The notes beneath the pieces are model-generated. The model ran no database searches, had not been told where the DNA came from, and worked only from the letters and a program-made list of their open reading frames with translations. A stretch of 64,000 bases of DNA from Styela clava (Eukaryota > Chordata > Ascidiacea > Stolidobranchia > Styelidae): assembly GCF_964204865.1 (NCBI RefSeq), contig NC_135262.1, positions 13,020,001 through 13,084,000 on the forward strand, in the 5' to 3' direction. Below are positions 1 through 13,257 of the stretch, piece after piece (the first letter of the stretch is position 1; every line of letters starts with the position of its first letter). Position numbers and translations under genes: made by a program.

Positions 1-2
1 AA

Positions 3-2325
3 AGATACGACTTCGTCGTTGATGCATCCAACGAAGTTGCAAACTACTGGATAAGAGTACGCGCCTTAGAAAGCTGTGCTCGATTATCACAGATGGCGAT
101 TTTAAGGTAAAATCAATTTCAAATCAAAGAATTTTCATTTTCGATGTCGTTCGAGTGATTTAAAAGCTCGGATTAAAATTCATAAATTCACTCTCAAATT
201 GAGAATCTGTTGATTATACCTTAAATGGGGATGTCAGGAAAAATTGATGTTGATGGCATTATTTATTTATTATTATTTTTGCCTCACTGTACAGATATCA
301 AGGAGCGCCCGAATCAGATCCAAGTACAACTGCAGTGTCATCTGGAACTGAAAAAGAATTGAATAATCCATGGGCTGATGCTGCAAATGAAAGCAACAGT
401 CAGGTCACGTCGCTTAAAACGATGTATTCTCGGACATATCCGGCTAGGGTAGGATATGATGGTGAGGATTTCTCAGCATTTCTGCCATTAAATCCAAAGA
501 ACAGATAGGATTGACTATAATATCTGTAATGAAATCTTTAATACCTGTAATGGGACACGTATAATTGTACTCCAATCATGCTAGAAATTTTTCTAAAAAT
601 AACAAATGCTTTCCACTTTTCAGGAACGCCGGACCAAACTCATTTTATTGGATTTGATATATATATGATCAATCACCCGAGTTATAATCATCCCGAGCTT
701 TATGCATTTCCCGACGTCGTTCCTCGGTTCTTCTCACAACTAAACAACGTCTCATTTGCGTTTCCAAAATATCCCATGTTAACTCAATCGAAATATATTG
801 ATGATGATCATCTGTGTAATCCCGAAACGGCTCAATGGAACCGGAACACCTCCCGGTTTTGCCAGAATAACTTCTGTTCTTGCCCATACGTCATCAATGC
901 TAAAGTTGGAAATCTCGTAGAATTGGTGCTTTATGATGAGGGCATGTTTCCGTTTGTCGAAGTCGGGCATCCTATGCATCTACATGGACAGCATTTCAAG
1001 GTTGTGGCAATGAAAAAGTAAGGCATGGGCTATACATGTTTAACTAATGTATCGGATACGATGATCGGATCACATTTTAGTCATTTACTTGATAAGTAGC
1101 AGGATTTCCATTTTGAAAATCGGAACTGTTTAATGGATATGCTTGTGCTCAAGCCAATGAAAAAATATCTGAGTAATTTAGAATTTCCTAATTGTTACAG
1201 TATTCATTGAAGACGTAGTATGTTCAATAGAACATCGGTCATGCCAACCTTGAATTTATGCTGTGTTACAGAAAAAATCAGAATCATAAGTTCTGTCTCG
1301 GGATTCTGGTTAGATCAAAGTCTATGTCACTCTCATCAAATACCGAAATGTAAAAAATACAGTAGGCTGGGTATGTGTCACGGCTTTCAACCCATAGGTT
1401 ATTGCTGGATGTGTTATAACCTATTGCTATAATATATTGAACGCCTCAATCTCCTTTTGGCACATTTCAGGGTCGGCGATTCTCTCTCTCCCGAATCGGT
1501 CAAGGAAATTCATGCTAACGGTAGTATAGAATACAATTTCAACACAGTTCTGAAAGACACTGTTATTGTTCCTCATGGTGGATACACAGTTATTCGTTTT
1601 TTTGCTGATAACCCCGGAGTCTGGTTCTTCCATTGTCATCAGATCTTCCATTTGCATATAGGTAAAACGTTGTAAGTCAAATATTTATTGGACGTTTAGT
1701 GGACATAACGATCATTTTAATATTTTGTTGTTGTTCTTGTTAATTTTCGTCTTCATAATTATAAAATTGCTTTTCTCTTCGAATACTGGACCGATTGCTT
1801 TGAAATTTTCAGAGGTTAAAGATTGATTGTCAGAAAGCTATTATATTTATTTATTCCTAAATTTTCTATGAGTCTTATGAGATCTAATATTTCATCCAGA
1901 ATTGCTCTGTATTACTTTTTAATTATGGGGACACGATTTTTAATCCGTCAAGCGTGACGGCTGAAAATTCTTGCGACTGAAAAATCGGAGAATTTTTGAG
2001 GGTACGTTACCGGTAACGTCAAAGGTAAGGACTGCTTCACTCTGGTCCACGTGTCCATATATTTGAGCGTTGCTCTCTTGTATTTAAAACATAAATATCG
2101 GAGAAAAGTGATCATTTTTTTTTTTGTGTTATAGGAATGAGTTTGGTTTTTAAAGTTGGAGAACCTAGCGATTGGGTGAAACCGCCTGAAGACTTCCCGA
2201 AATGTGGACCCTGGCCAGGAAAAGCAGTGAGCAGAGCAGAGAGTTGTTTGTTCAAAAATGGATATATGATGTATATTCTCTTGCAAATGTTTTGTTACTT
2301 TGCCTTCCAAAATGCTGATTACTGA
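3..2325 (+). CDS. Laccase-type multicopper oxidase, 3' part (5' end outside window)
   Basis: This is the C-terminal part of a copper oxidase that takes electrons from phenol-like or metal substrates and reduces oxygen to water. Five exons join in frame at GT-AG sites: 3-106, 295-461, 624-1017, 1471-1661 and 2135-2325, giving about 349 residues. The first exon carries cupredoxin domain 2 (RYDFVVDASNEVANYWIRV). Exon 3 has the copper motif HPMHLHG, and exon 4 has HCHQIFHLHIG, whose next residue, from exon 5, is Met in the type-1 axial position. All visible trinuclear and type-1 ligands are present, so the enzyme looks active. The last 20 or so residues are hydrophobic and could anchor the protein. 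The N-terminal domain and any signal peptide lie off the left edge. Exon 2 was ended at a GTGAGG donor because reading on hits a stop. Family identity is firm; the physiological substrate is unknown. Confidence 0.92.
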
Positions 2326-2916
2326 AATCATCAAGTATGCTCGAAAAATAATTTGTCGACTGAAAATCTAATTGAATCAACAATATTGTGAACGATAGTT
2401 CACTGATTAGAAATTTTGAGAAATCGGTTGAACTCGGTACAGTTTATTTACCTTCAAAATCCGTATTTTCGAGATAACGTTCAATTCATACTTACATATC
2501 AACGAATAAACAACTATCAAAAATAGAATTGTACAAAATGATCAATCAAATTTTTTTAATTTGAATCGTTCTTCGTTGAAAGAACTGTTTTGTTATACCC
2601 ACCAGACAATCCACTTCATTTGAAATTCCTCTTGTTAGTTTTTCTGCTATGGAACATAATTTTACAGTAGCCTTAAATCTTTTGTCACGGAATTTTCCAT
2701 GAGAAAACTTCTCAAAAATTGATTTTGTTTCAAATTCAATATGAAAAATTTATCGCGAAAACAATATTCATCTCGCAATGATACGGTGTGATGAAATAGA
2801 AGTTAACTTTATGCATGATACAAAACAATGAAGCTTAATTGTTTAAGCAGTTATTCTTATATAAAAACACATTGCAGATATAAGCAATAGTGCATGCAAT
2901 TTGTGGATTTTTGGTT

Positions 2917-5900
2917 TCACACTTTTTCTTCTGTAATCTTGTGGTTCGTATAACCTCTTCCGTTGTTCGTTTCTGCATGTTCTTTTTCGATGGAAGTCTT
3001 GCAATTTTGACACTTACAGAGAAAAGCGTCATGGATTGGATAGTTCCAGTGATCCGGAAAAAGCATAACACAGAAACCAAGTATTACAAGAAAAGCTGCA
3101 GCGAGCCTTGCAGGACTGAATGTAACACCTTTCACAAAAATGTCAACGACTGAAAAAAAATTCAGCATGAGTGGAAAAATAGTGTTTTTTTTTATAATAG
3201 ATATTAATTCCAGTTCATTTTTATTATGCTTGACAAGTAACTCTGGTAGAGTTTGTTGTATATTCAACTATAAATATATACGCCCTATCGTAATAAATAT
3301 CTACTCTGATAATACAATACGAATAGCATTAAACATTGTTTATTACCTGCGTTGAGCGGGATTCCCAGCATCATTGCAATCGATATAAATAAAGGATACG
3401 TATAAGCCACGCCGAAATTAACAGCAAAGTTGAACACTAAAAGATTGGAACATTCATTAACCTGATAGAAAAATTCAATAGATTTTATATTATCAAGTTA
3501 TTTATTTGAAGTGAGACGTTAAAGTTACTCATGTGCATTAAAGGGATTGAACCACGAAACAAATTAAATTTGTTATATTCTTATATTATGGAGAATGAAT
3601 GGGTATCTGGAAAATCTCTCTTCGTTTCAAATTAAATTTACTTGTTCAATTTTACAATAAGGATGCGAAATAGAATAATCATTATTGAATAAATAAAGTT
3701 ACCCAAAGAAAGAAAGTTCGACGTGGTCAGGTCTGACCATGGTATATCATCCGCTTCAAAGTATTCCACTCCAGTAAAATAAAGAATCAAAAACACGATC
3801 CACATAAAAACTGCGTTGCTGACTCCGAGCAAAGACAGGAAGAGAGAAACTTGCCCCAAATTTGCAGTTCCCAACCACGACTTGAAAATAACCTGTAATA
3901 TAAATTATATATATTTGGGAGCACAAAAGGATTGTGAGGAGTTTCTGAATACTTTATATATAACTGCAATCACATACACTTTTTTTTATAAAACATGAGA
4001 GCAATGGTCAAATGTATAAACACCGAGGCCAGAACGAAATATTTTACCCACAATTTTCCCAAAATCATATCATAAACGAAGCTGAAATTGTGGAATGGCT
4101 ATCGTACGTGGGGCAAATTTACGTGGCATAACAGTTTATACATAACAGTTTTTAATTTGATTACCTCATCGCACACAAACAAACGAATCCCGTGGAGCCC
4201 ACAGAACTTTTTGAAATAAATTGAAGTAATAGCGACCATAACAATCTTTAACCACTGAAAATTTCAATGCAATTGGTTCAGTAGTTAAAATGAAAAGCGA
4301 TTTTTTCACAACAACAAGAAGAATTCTGACAACGACAATGCAACAGCAAAACGATCCTTAGATCCACTTCGTGTCTAATAGAAATCAACACATCTGACGC
4401 TTACCTTGTAAAGCGCTGCTCCAAAAGCAGATATAACTGTCATCATGGTACCTCCCAAAATTCCGGATCCGCCCACGAAACCATCGGCATAGGCAAATAA
4501 TGCAACCCCAGCTATGCAAAAAATGCAGGCAAAAATCTGAGAATAGGAATGTTTTTAGAATAACGCCTTCAGATGCTAAATGATATTATATACACGGACT
4601 AGGTGACAATTCCATTTGGGGTCGTAATAATGAGAGGGTATAAAACAATGACAATTTTTTATTTTTCTAACAGCTTCACAAAATACTGCTACATACCCTT
4701 ATAGCGTAAAGTCTTTCATGAAGAATGCATAACGCCAGCATGTAGACAAAAGCAACATTTGAAGCAAATATGGCAGAAGCATCGGTTGCAGCAATATACT
4801 TCAGGCTGGAAATATACAGGTAATTTGTGGCCAGCCACAACATATTTAAAGGAACAATCTTTAAGAAGAATTGTGTTTTCGATATTTCAGGAGTTTTAAA
4901 CATTCGCGCTGCATCTCTAAATGTAAAAAAAGTATACTAATCACATCTTACTGTGGAATTGTTTTTTTGTTCAGCATTTTCATTTTTTTCGTTATATATT
5001 TTTCATACAAAGTAAATGTCATAACTCTATGGCACACTTTGTTATTGGTCGTGGTACGACTGAACTAACTTTATAAGCAAATTGCAATAATAATTTATAA
5101 GTTTTGGACATTTCACAACACGTCCACATTCGAAATATCAGAAAAAAATCGTGTTTATGGAGATTTCAGTTTGATTTGATTTATTCGTATAGAGAAATAT
5201 TCTCTTACTATTACATATGTATATATATAAGTCGCAAAGAATCATACTATAAATCATCATCAATTTTGTAACAGATATTGCCCTCAATTCTTTGCTCTTT
5301 TTTTTAATTTCCGAATATAATTATCCGAGTCTGAAAGATTTATTTTATGATGGGTGTAACCCATTCGCTAAAGCAGAGAACCAATCACCTAAATAAATTT
5401 ATTATTTTTGATTACAAATGTAGTAGGCAGTTTGAAACTATGCCTAAATCTATTATGATAGAAGTAAAGACATGACCCCGAAAGGACATAGCTAAAATAT
5501 TGTTCATGAAAAATGAACATCACCTGAAAGACATTGATATTTCCGCACGGTTCCTGAATTTCAATCCTATAAAAATAGTGTAAGCTGGAAAGCACAAAGT
5601 CATCCAACATGTTCCCATCCAAGTGGTGAAGTAAGGAGCATTGAAGCTGGCAAGCTGCACGGCATTTTGTGCAAATTGTTGCGTCCCAACCCATGAAACC
5701 GCAAGAAATATAACAATGACGCATCCTAAATGAACGTTAAAATCAATATTTGCTACTCGGATAATTTTTAATGTAAGCGCGTGTTGCATCAACACGTTTC
5801 AACAGTTGATTTCTACCAAACCCAATCTAGTAAGAGTGTTCGTTCACTTATTCTTGTTAAAACATATTAAACTTAACAGTTAGCATCATTTCAATGTGTT

Positions 5901-8782
5901 TGAATTATCATGTGCATCAAACAGTAGTTTATATTAGTCTATATAGATCAACATCATTTTAATATGAGTTGTATATTACAATACGTCAAGCAGCCATTCC
6001 AATTTTCATTTGCGTGAATAGAAGGTTAAATGTTATTAATAATCATCAAATAAAACGGTCCGCTATCTTGAGCAATTTATGTAGCAATACACAATATGGA
6101 ACGTTATCTACTAATATATCGTACTTTATAGTTACACAAAAATGACAAAATACATACGAATATCAGACATGGAATTCTGAATTTTCGCAAGTTTGGCGAT
6201 TAAAATGATAAACCAAATTAAATCGGACCTGAACAGAAGCCTCTATGAACTTATCATTATAAATTTTGGCCATGTACATACCAATTGTGATTTTTTGCTT
6301 CTTTTCGTCCCAGAATTTTTCTTTTGCGGCAGAAATTTCAGCATCTTTTATAATGGACGACGATTGCGATGCAATCGAAGATCTTTTTTCGTCTGAATAA
6401 AACTCGTCTGCGTCTTCATCTATTTGGAAAAATGGAAAGATAATATTCATTTCATTAAAATATAGATCAGCGTTTCTCAAAGTCCAAAGAAAAATGTATG
6501 GATGAAATTGAACCAAGGTTCGAAAGTTCAACGTGACAAGCTGATGAATAGACGCAAGGACTAGTTTGGTCATTGACACTTACTGTCATTACTGTATTGT
6601 TTATTTATTTATATTAATAATAAAAATAAAAATGGAATGTTACTCAAAATCCTCATTAAAGGTTCAGATTTTTTACGCTGACAATACGCCGCAAGATAAT
6701 AGAGATTGAGATCCATTGATCTAGATCACTTTGCCGCGTCATGTACAAATTGTATGGATTGCGATTTTTTTGTAAAAAATTGTTTACAGAGTTAACAAAA
6801 CGTGTTTTTAACTGCGTCACTAAAGCAGTACTTTTGGTAGAGAGCGAAAAGATTGGATATTATTAAAATTTGATAAAATACAAAGCTAAGACTTCATGCA
6901 TGAGGATATGTATGTTACCTAATGCACGTTGGCGTTGTCGATCATAGGTCTCGATTTCTACTACTGATCTAAGATCATTGCTGAACATATGTTTGCCATC
7001 TCATTCAAGGTTATGAACCTTCTGAAAGGGCTATTAAGAACCCTCAGAAGATTTGGGCATTGCAAAAACAGCAGTGCCATATTTTTGTGTAGTTAGTTAC
7101 TTGTATAAAAAAAATTACCCAATTTGAAGGCGTGACCCAATCCGTGAATAATTTTAAAATAATATATAAATAATTGGATGAAGGATTTATGTTGAAAGAG
7201 ACCGATCCATTTTTTGATGCAGCTTTAAGAAGAAAGGGTTTGATGAATTTTTCACAGCAAAAATGCAAGCTTATCGTTGTCTAAATGCATAGATTTTGAT
7301 GGGTTAATGATCTATAGTTACAAAGACTTCATTCCAGAAGAGTAAAACCGAGAAATAGAAGCTGTGTTTTTTTATGTTAACCATTATTTTTCAACACATA
7401 ACTGAAAAAAAATCAATTATCGAACATCAAGAAATTACATTCTATGTCAAGAACAGCCTGTCTCATTTGAGTATATATTACTCTTGTTGCATCACCAACT
7501 ATTCATATACCACGTAGCACTTGTCAGTCTAAAACGCTATGTCATTGTGAGGAAGTATTGACTATTCTCATAAATGCGTCATCAGAAATTTGTACTACAA
7601 TCATTATTAGAGTTTTTCATCGCCACGTGTGTACTTATCTGCACAAGTTCAAACAAATTCCGATAATTTTGTTTGTTAAATGTGATTTACATTTTCTTGA
7701 ACAAATATATATATATACTAATCTTCGTTATATTCTTTATCGTTTGTTACAGCGCAACTTTAAAAACATTTCACGCCTATAATTGAACGGAATCATCCAT
7801 CAGGTTATTTTTTGGTGCTTACGTGAGCTCTATTCATCCACAAGTTTTTTAACCGATGTCTTTCTAATACTGCGATCTACCCTTCTATCTGGTTTCAGTT
7901 TACTTGCAACGTCGTAACCCTAGGACTCCCTGTACTTTTATATTTTTGGGATTAAAAATTTTTCCACTCGGTGTTACTTTATAATGATAAATATATAACA
8001 TAGAAGTACAAAATAATGATAACAAACAAGACAAGCACAACAAACGAAAATTTTAGAAAGTTGCAAAACTTCAAATGAGTTTAAAAAGTACTGCATCGGC
8101 AATGGACATTAAATATAGGCGAAAAACAACGATGAGATAGATACTTTCTGTATCGCACTCTAAACTTGTGAGCATTGTAATGATACATGCCTGTGTCATA
8201 CACGCGGGAAGTGTATAAATACAGACAATGACGTGATTCAGAACACATATTATTCTGTGGGCATTCTAGTTCTTATTACATCTCAAAACCAAACTGAATT
8301 GTCACACAGAGAGTTATACATTTCTACGCCAAAACTAAACATTATGACAGAAATGCTTACAATGTCATGATAATATTGATGTTAAGAGATAATCCAAAGT
8401 TTTACACATGTCCTTTCAAAAGCTGATTTTTTATATCTCAATCTGCCAAATGATGAATTGAATCAATGCTTGCCAAAAGTTACAGCGATATCAAAATAGT
8501 TCAAGTTATTCGAATCCCATTCTTTCTTTGTCTAATAAATCTATACCTTGTAGATGCTTGGTTACAGCCACTGCTTCATGTCGATATTTAGACGTTTGCG
8601 GAATGTTTCCTAGTATTTCATGTCCCCTTTTGTAAAACAGCCCTGACTTTTGACCTGTCTTGTCAAGTATCATTTATCTAGCCAATAACAATCATACAAT
8701 AGTAAAACCTTTCAGCATCAAATTGAAACTCCTTACCTTTATTATCAATTCGTCGCAGACTGGATGGTGGCGAATGTTCCAT
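2917..8782 (-). CDS. SLC35F3/F4-like solute carrier (drug/metabolite transporter fold), complete
   Basis: Eight exons join in phase on the minus strand: 8782-8737, 6419-6282, 5725-5524, 4916-4697, 4536-4405, 3892-3703, 3436-3347 and 3149-2917. The total is 1251 nt, or 416 residues plus stop, close to the size of SLC35F3/F4. Exon 1 has only 15 codons plus one base (MEHSPPSSLRR...), then a GTAAGG donor. Exon 2 is acidic and cytoplasmic in type. Exons 3-8 carry about ten hydrophobic segments. Family marks are AVSWVGTQQFAQ, AYADGF, ALYKVIFK, YFTGVEYF, NFGVAYTYPLFISIAMMLG and a final VMLFPDHW. SLC35F3 is reported as a thiamine transporter and SLC35F4 is an orphan, so the cargo here is inferred only. 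The tail after the last helix holds CKCQNC. The first intron is 2.3 kb and appears gene-free. An F5-type member is less likely. Confidence 0.9.
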
Positions 8783-10117
8783 TGTGATTGTCACAAAATT
8801 CGAGTACGTATAATAAAACTCGTCCGCATGATTAAATTAGCTGACAAATTATCGCTGTAAACTGTCGGTTTATTTACACTGATTGTTAGTAATGTACTGC
8901 TTGTCGTAATGTTTACTTTCGAACTACGCAAAACCAATGTCTCTTTCGCATCAGATTAAAATTTATAATAACTCAATATTTAGTAATGAAGCGCCGACAT
9001 TCACGCATTTTTAATCGGGAAATAGTTGAAGTCTTGTACATACAATTTGCTTCAATGCCCTGTAAAGTATATACCTGTTAATCAACTACCCAATGAATAA
9101 ATTGATTGTACGTGCTCTTTCATTAAATATATTATTCATAGAAAGTTATGGGTTGTTCGATGGTCAGGCCCCCGGTATCACTATACTTGTAGTTTGTGGC
9201 CCATTGCGCTAAACAGTTGCACGCCCCTGGTCTAGTACATGTCGAAGCCGTAATTCGTACAGAGTTGACTAATGACTACTAGCTAGCGTCGAGGTCATCA
9301 TTCGCTGTTTTATTAAGATTCACAGATTCTTGTATATATATATATATACTTAAAACTAACTTAGACTACTTGGTAATTTCAATCCGATTACAATGGAAGG
9401 GAAAATTGATTAATTGAAGATAAAACTGCATTCGATGGAGTTGCGTGTAACAAAAAAATTAAAAATCGGAATCAAAGCAATAGTAGAAGAAAATATAAGG
9501 GACCTACTGGAAGACTCAAAAAGAGAACATGATAAGAAGATATCGAGTCCAATTAACGAATTAGTCATAAATAATTCTCAACAAATGAGAAATTGGAAGC
9601 TATCTTTTGTCAAAGTGACCAATTAGTTGAGAAGCTTTCCGAAGTGACTAAAGAACTAGAGTGTCCGCGTCTCAAATATTCTAATTTTGACACTGATCCA
9701 TGCACAGTAACTTAATTTTACCCCAAATTCCAACGAAGACTTCCGTAGGAATCAAATTACAAAAATATAGCTTCCAGGAACAAAAGTTCACCCGGTCATT
9801 ATCAAATTAAAATTTATTTTCTCAAGATAATTAGGCACTGATTGAAATTATTATATGTAAATTTCTATCCTTACGACGTAGGCTACATAACTACCCATAT
9901 CAAAATATTAAGAGTTTCTGTTTACACGGACATCACGTTTCGGAAATTTCAGTACGAATGAAATATACCTTAATTATTCTGTCTTTTTATATTTAATCAC
10001 AGTAATCAAAAGTTAACTAACAGTTAAGGTTGCGTGAAAATTAACTACTTTTCCTTGCTCTATATGCCTTTGAGCAGGTGTATCCGTATGCGTATTACGC
10101 AAGGATGCTGTAGCAAG
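8783..10117. other. Intergenic, no confident gene
   Basis: This is AT-rich spacer upstream of the transporter gene. A 70-codon open stretch at 9414-9626 (+) reads as a charged, coiled-coil-like peptide (KREHDKKISSPINEL). It has no family signature and may be a relic of a transposon ORF. A stretch near 9200-9235 looks like the worn end of a hAT element, but no partner end was found. Confidence 0.4.
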
Positions 10118-10125
10118 AGTGTGGC

Positions 10126-10987
10126 CAGGGTTGCCATATTGGCTTTTTTAACGCCAAATTTGCCATTTTTGGCTTTTTTCAAAGGCGTTTGGCGTCAGAA
10201 TTTCCGTTTGGCTTTTTGGCGTTTTTTTGGCTTTTTTCAAGTCTATTCTAGTGCCTATTATTAAAATGATATGAAATACAATATTTCAGTATTTAGTGTG
10301 TAACAACTGAACAATAGCCTATTACTGTATTACCTGTACTTAGCTACGCAACATTAGGATTTCCTGGAGCATCGATTTCCTTGTTTGTTACATTAACTCT
10401 TACCCATACCCAATCAGAAATAATTGCAGTTTCTGCAGAAGCTCAGATAGATGTTCAAGCAGGGTTGTAAACATTGCCTCGTTTTTATAGTTTTGCGTGT
10501 TAACTACGCTAAAATTACTGAATTAGATATCAGTGGTCCACTTGTGAGCGGCAGGGGGTTAGATAAATTTTTTAATAAAATTTATGGTTTATAAATTTTA
10601 AAAGTGAAAAATTTTTCTATAGTAAAGTACGATATAGGGACAATTTTTTAAGGTATATCACAAGTGTAAGTAGAAACATGTAGGTATATTACATACTGAC
10701 AGACTGAAGCAGCACCTTGTATTGTATATATTGAATGGTAAAATAATGCCAGAATGCTGTCCACTTGATATTTATTTTATTTCCTACAGTTCTATAGGAA
10801 CTTTACTTTCTATTTGTGTGCCTCACTGAATGACCTGATGGCTCTACATCACCATCAGTACGTTGCCAAGGGCTTGGAATTTGACAAATCATGGGGCTTT
10901 TGTACTTAGTAAAATTGTTGGCTTTTTCTGGCTTTTTTTATGTCTTGATTTGGCTTTTTTTTTTAACGCTGGGGTCTGGCAACCCTG
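10126..10987. mobile_element. hAT-type non-autonomous element with perfect 8-bp target duplication
   Basis: The terminal inverted repeat begins CAGGGTTGCC on the left and ends GGCAACCCTG on the right. The flanks are identical 8-mers, AGTGTGGC, at 10118-10125 and 10988-10995. Inner ends are rich in GGCTTTTTT repeats. No transposase is visible in the 862 bp, so it needs a helper. The intact duplication suggests a fairly recent insertion. Confidence 0.85.
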
Positions 10988-11006
10988 AGTGTGGCTATTC
11001 TATTCC

Positions 11007-11256
11007 ATTCAAGAGTCTTGCTGCACACGAACACAAATATATTTCTGTAACGTTTCGATAGGTAAATTGGAGAGCTTTAGGAGATGTCCCTGTTGCTACG
11101 AAGGGCTTTAGGCTCCGCTTGTAGTGTTGTAGTCTGGTTTCTTTTTCAGTATAATTTTCTTCAAATTGTTGAAGTCCTTTTTGTGATGTTTGTAGATTCG
11201 GCGAAATGTTGCATACAGAAATACATTTGTGTTCGTGTGCAGCAAGACTCTTGAAT
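11007..11256. mobile_element. Short inverted-repeat (foldback) element
   Basis: About 35 bp at 11007-11040 (ATTCAAGAGTCTTGCTGCAC...) recur in inverted orientation at 11221-11256 with few mismatches. The end sequence AACGTTACAGAAATATATTT, in the same context, appears once more at 27520-27560. It is therefore a dispersed repeat family and not a gene, even though a 90-codon frame is open on the minus strand. Confidence 0.65.
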
Positions 11257-12969
11257 TGAATAATCAAAAGTTAGTTTAAAAATAGCTGTGATATAGATCG
11301 GTACTTTTTAATAACAGGGTTGCCTATTTGGAACTGAAATGATTGTTTGAGACATATATATTAAGGCGTAAGGTGTAAGACGTAAACTAGCAAAACCACC
11401 CTTAAAATAACCCCGAAAATGTTGCAATCAAAAAATATAGGTAGAGACGTTCGGGGAAAAATCCATTGTTGACTCATCATTACCACAGTCAGTCGCACAA
11501 TACTAAACACATAATGTCAGCTTTTGATTAATAAAACAAAACAAAAAATATGTCTTATGTGTAATGGACCTTTCCCCAACCTTTGACCTTGATTGTTTTG
11601 ATTTTGGTCGCTCAGACAAATATTGCAAATATTCTTATTTCCAAAAGCTTCATTAACATACAAAAATGGAATCACTCAGAGATGACTTTTCTATGACTTG
11701 GTTCTCCAAGAACTTTTCTTTCCACCAGCTGGAGACGGATACAAAACTTTTCATTGAAAGGTGATATTTAAACTTATATGGTTGAAGAATGTCAGAGGAC
11801 TGTGAGACCTGCGATCCCATGGTTCATAGACTAATAGATAGCGTCCAAGTTAGGACTAAATTGGTGGGTTTAGTATAGAAATGCAGGGGCAGTTTAAAAA
11901 GTCTTTTTTGCACAAACTACAGCAATCTGTAATTATGAACAGATGAATATTTTTTTCAGATGGTTCAGATGGTACATGATGGTTCAGTCGTCAATCTTGG
12001 TTCAACTCTGGAGTTCAAAGCCAAGTGCTATAGATAAGTTCAGGAGGCTCTGCCACCACATCATCTTCAAAAAGGGGTATCGCTGGATAGTCACCAAGTC
12101 TCTGATGCAATTTGCACATGCTAGGCACGGTGAGGGCACTTAAGTTTATGCCGTAGGCTATCATAGAAACACAGATTTATTAGCTCAGTAAGATGAGTGC
12201 AAATTATCGAAAGATTAGATTCAACAGGTTTATTGAGGTATTATGATCGATTACATACCACATAAAATTACAAGACCAATTATGTTATAGTGGTAAACAT
12301 GGTTTGAAAATTGTTACATATTCATCAGAACTACTGGTGCTTGTTGCCATATCGTTAGACTAACCAAGACTATACAACAGATGAAATTGAGGGGAATAAA
12401 AGATTTTACGCCGAGCCAAGCATGTACAAGGGTTCCCCAGCATTGGTAACAACCTATATGGAGGGAACAAAATAGATCAACAGTTTTGTCGTCTGTAGTT
12501 GGTGCTAAGCCCACAAAGTTAGATCGAGCCAGAGTTCCAATCATACCGGTTCAACCAAAAACAGTCGGGTATCTGATAGGTTTCACAATATAGTTTATTC
12601 ATTCAGTGTAGAAATAGAATATAACAGATTATAAAAAATATATGATGAAGGAACAAGCAAGAAAAAATATCCAAGAAAATTACTACAAATTATACAGTTT
12701 TCCAGATATTGTGTTGTATAGGATAAAAATACACACCAGATATATGCTTTTAGGCACAACAAACTGAAACCATGGAAGCAATGTAACTTCAAAATAATAG
12801 AATTAAATTCATTTCACAATTCCATTCACAGACATAATGCACCACAAAGATTTTACTGCTGAGTTATTTTATTAAAGCTGCCTGGTTTCATCTCCTGATA
12901 ATATGGGATAATTGCGCCAACTGAGCACTACCTCATTGCTGCATTGTTATATAGTCAGCCCATAGTCAG
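11257..12969. other. Intergenic, no gene recognised
   Basis: Only short frames without family features are present. A phrase around 11566 (ATGGACCTTTCCCC) recurs in similar form near 16040, 16836 and 60358, which suggests scattered remnants of one repeat family. Confidence 0.35.
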
Positions 12970-13257
12970 ATGGGCAAACACCCACCACTTGGTTCGGTTC
13001 TAAAGTTATCAGGTGATTATGAACAAGTTGTAATTTATATGACAGTGATAAATGCAAAACAACCTAACAAAATATGGATATTTATCACACACCACAGTTA
13101 CTACCAAGTGCAGGGCCAACTTCTGGTATCAGAAGCAGCTTGGTGTGACTTTGCAGTCCGCATAAAAATGATATTGCAATCACCAGGCAGGGTCACACCG
13201 GACATGGCTTGCAAGCGAAGCATCCTCCATAAAGTAACATCATTTTATCACCAATAG
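12970..13257 (+). pseudogene. YqaJ-like viral-recombinase/exonuclease domain fragment
   Basis: The 95-codon frame contains HHSYYQVQGQLLVSEAAWCD, followed by a PDMACKRS...VTSFY end. This matches the pattern of the C-terminal half of YqaJ-family exonuclease domains, in which a tyrosine-rich YYQVQGQL helix precedes a WCDF strand. In animals such domains are common in selfish elements. The N-terminal half with the catalytic acidic residues is not seen, and no splice context is evident. The piece is probably a relic. No partner gene is adjacent. Confidence 0.55.

Noticed and set aside
2137-2334. Separate small genes on either strand over the laccase 3' end
   Set aside because: The plus-strand sequence is the last laccase exon by phase and motif; the opposite-strand frame is its shadow.
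9414-9626. Coiled-coil-like 70-codon frame
   Set aside because: No domain, splice context or upstream promoter; composition alone does not support a gene.
10995-11267. 90-codon minus-strand frame
   Set aside because: Both ends lie in the inverted repeats of a small element, so the frame is a by-product.
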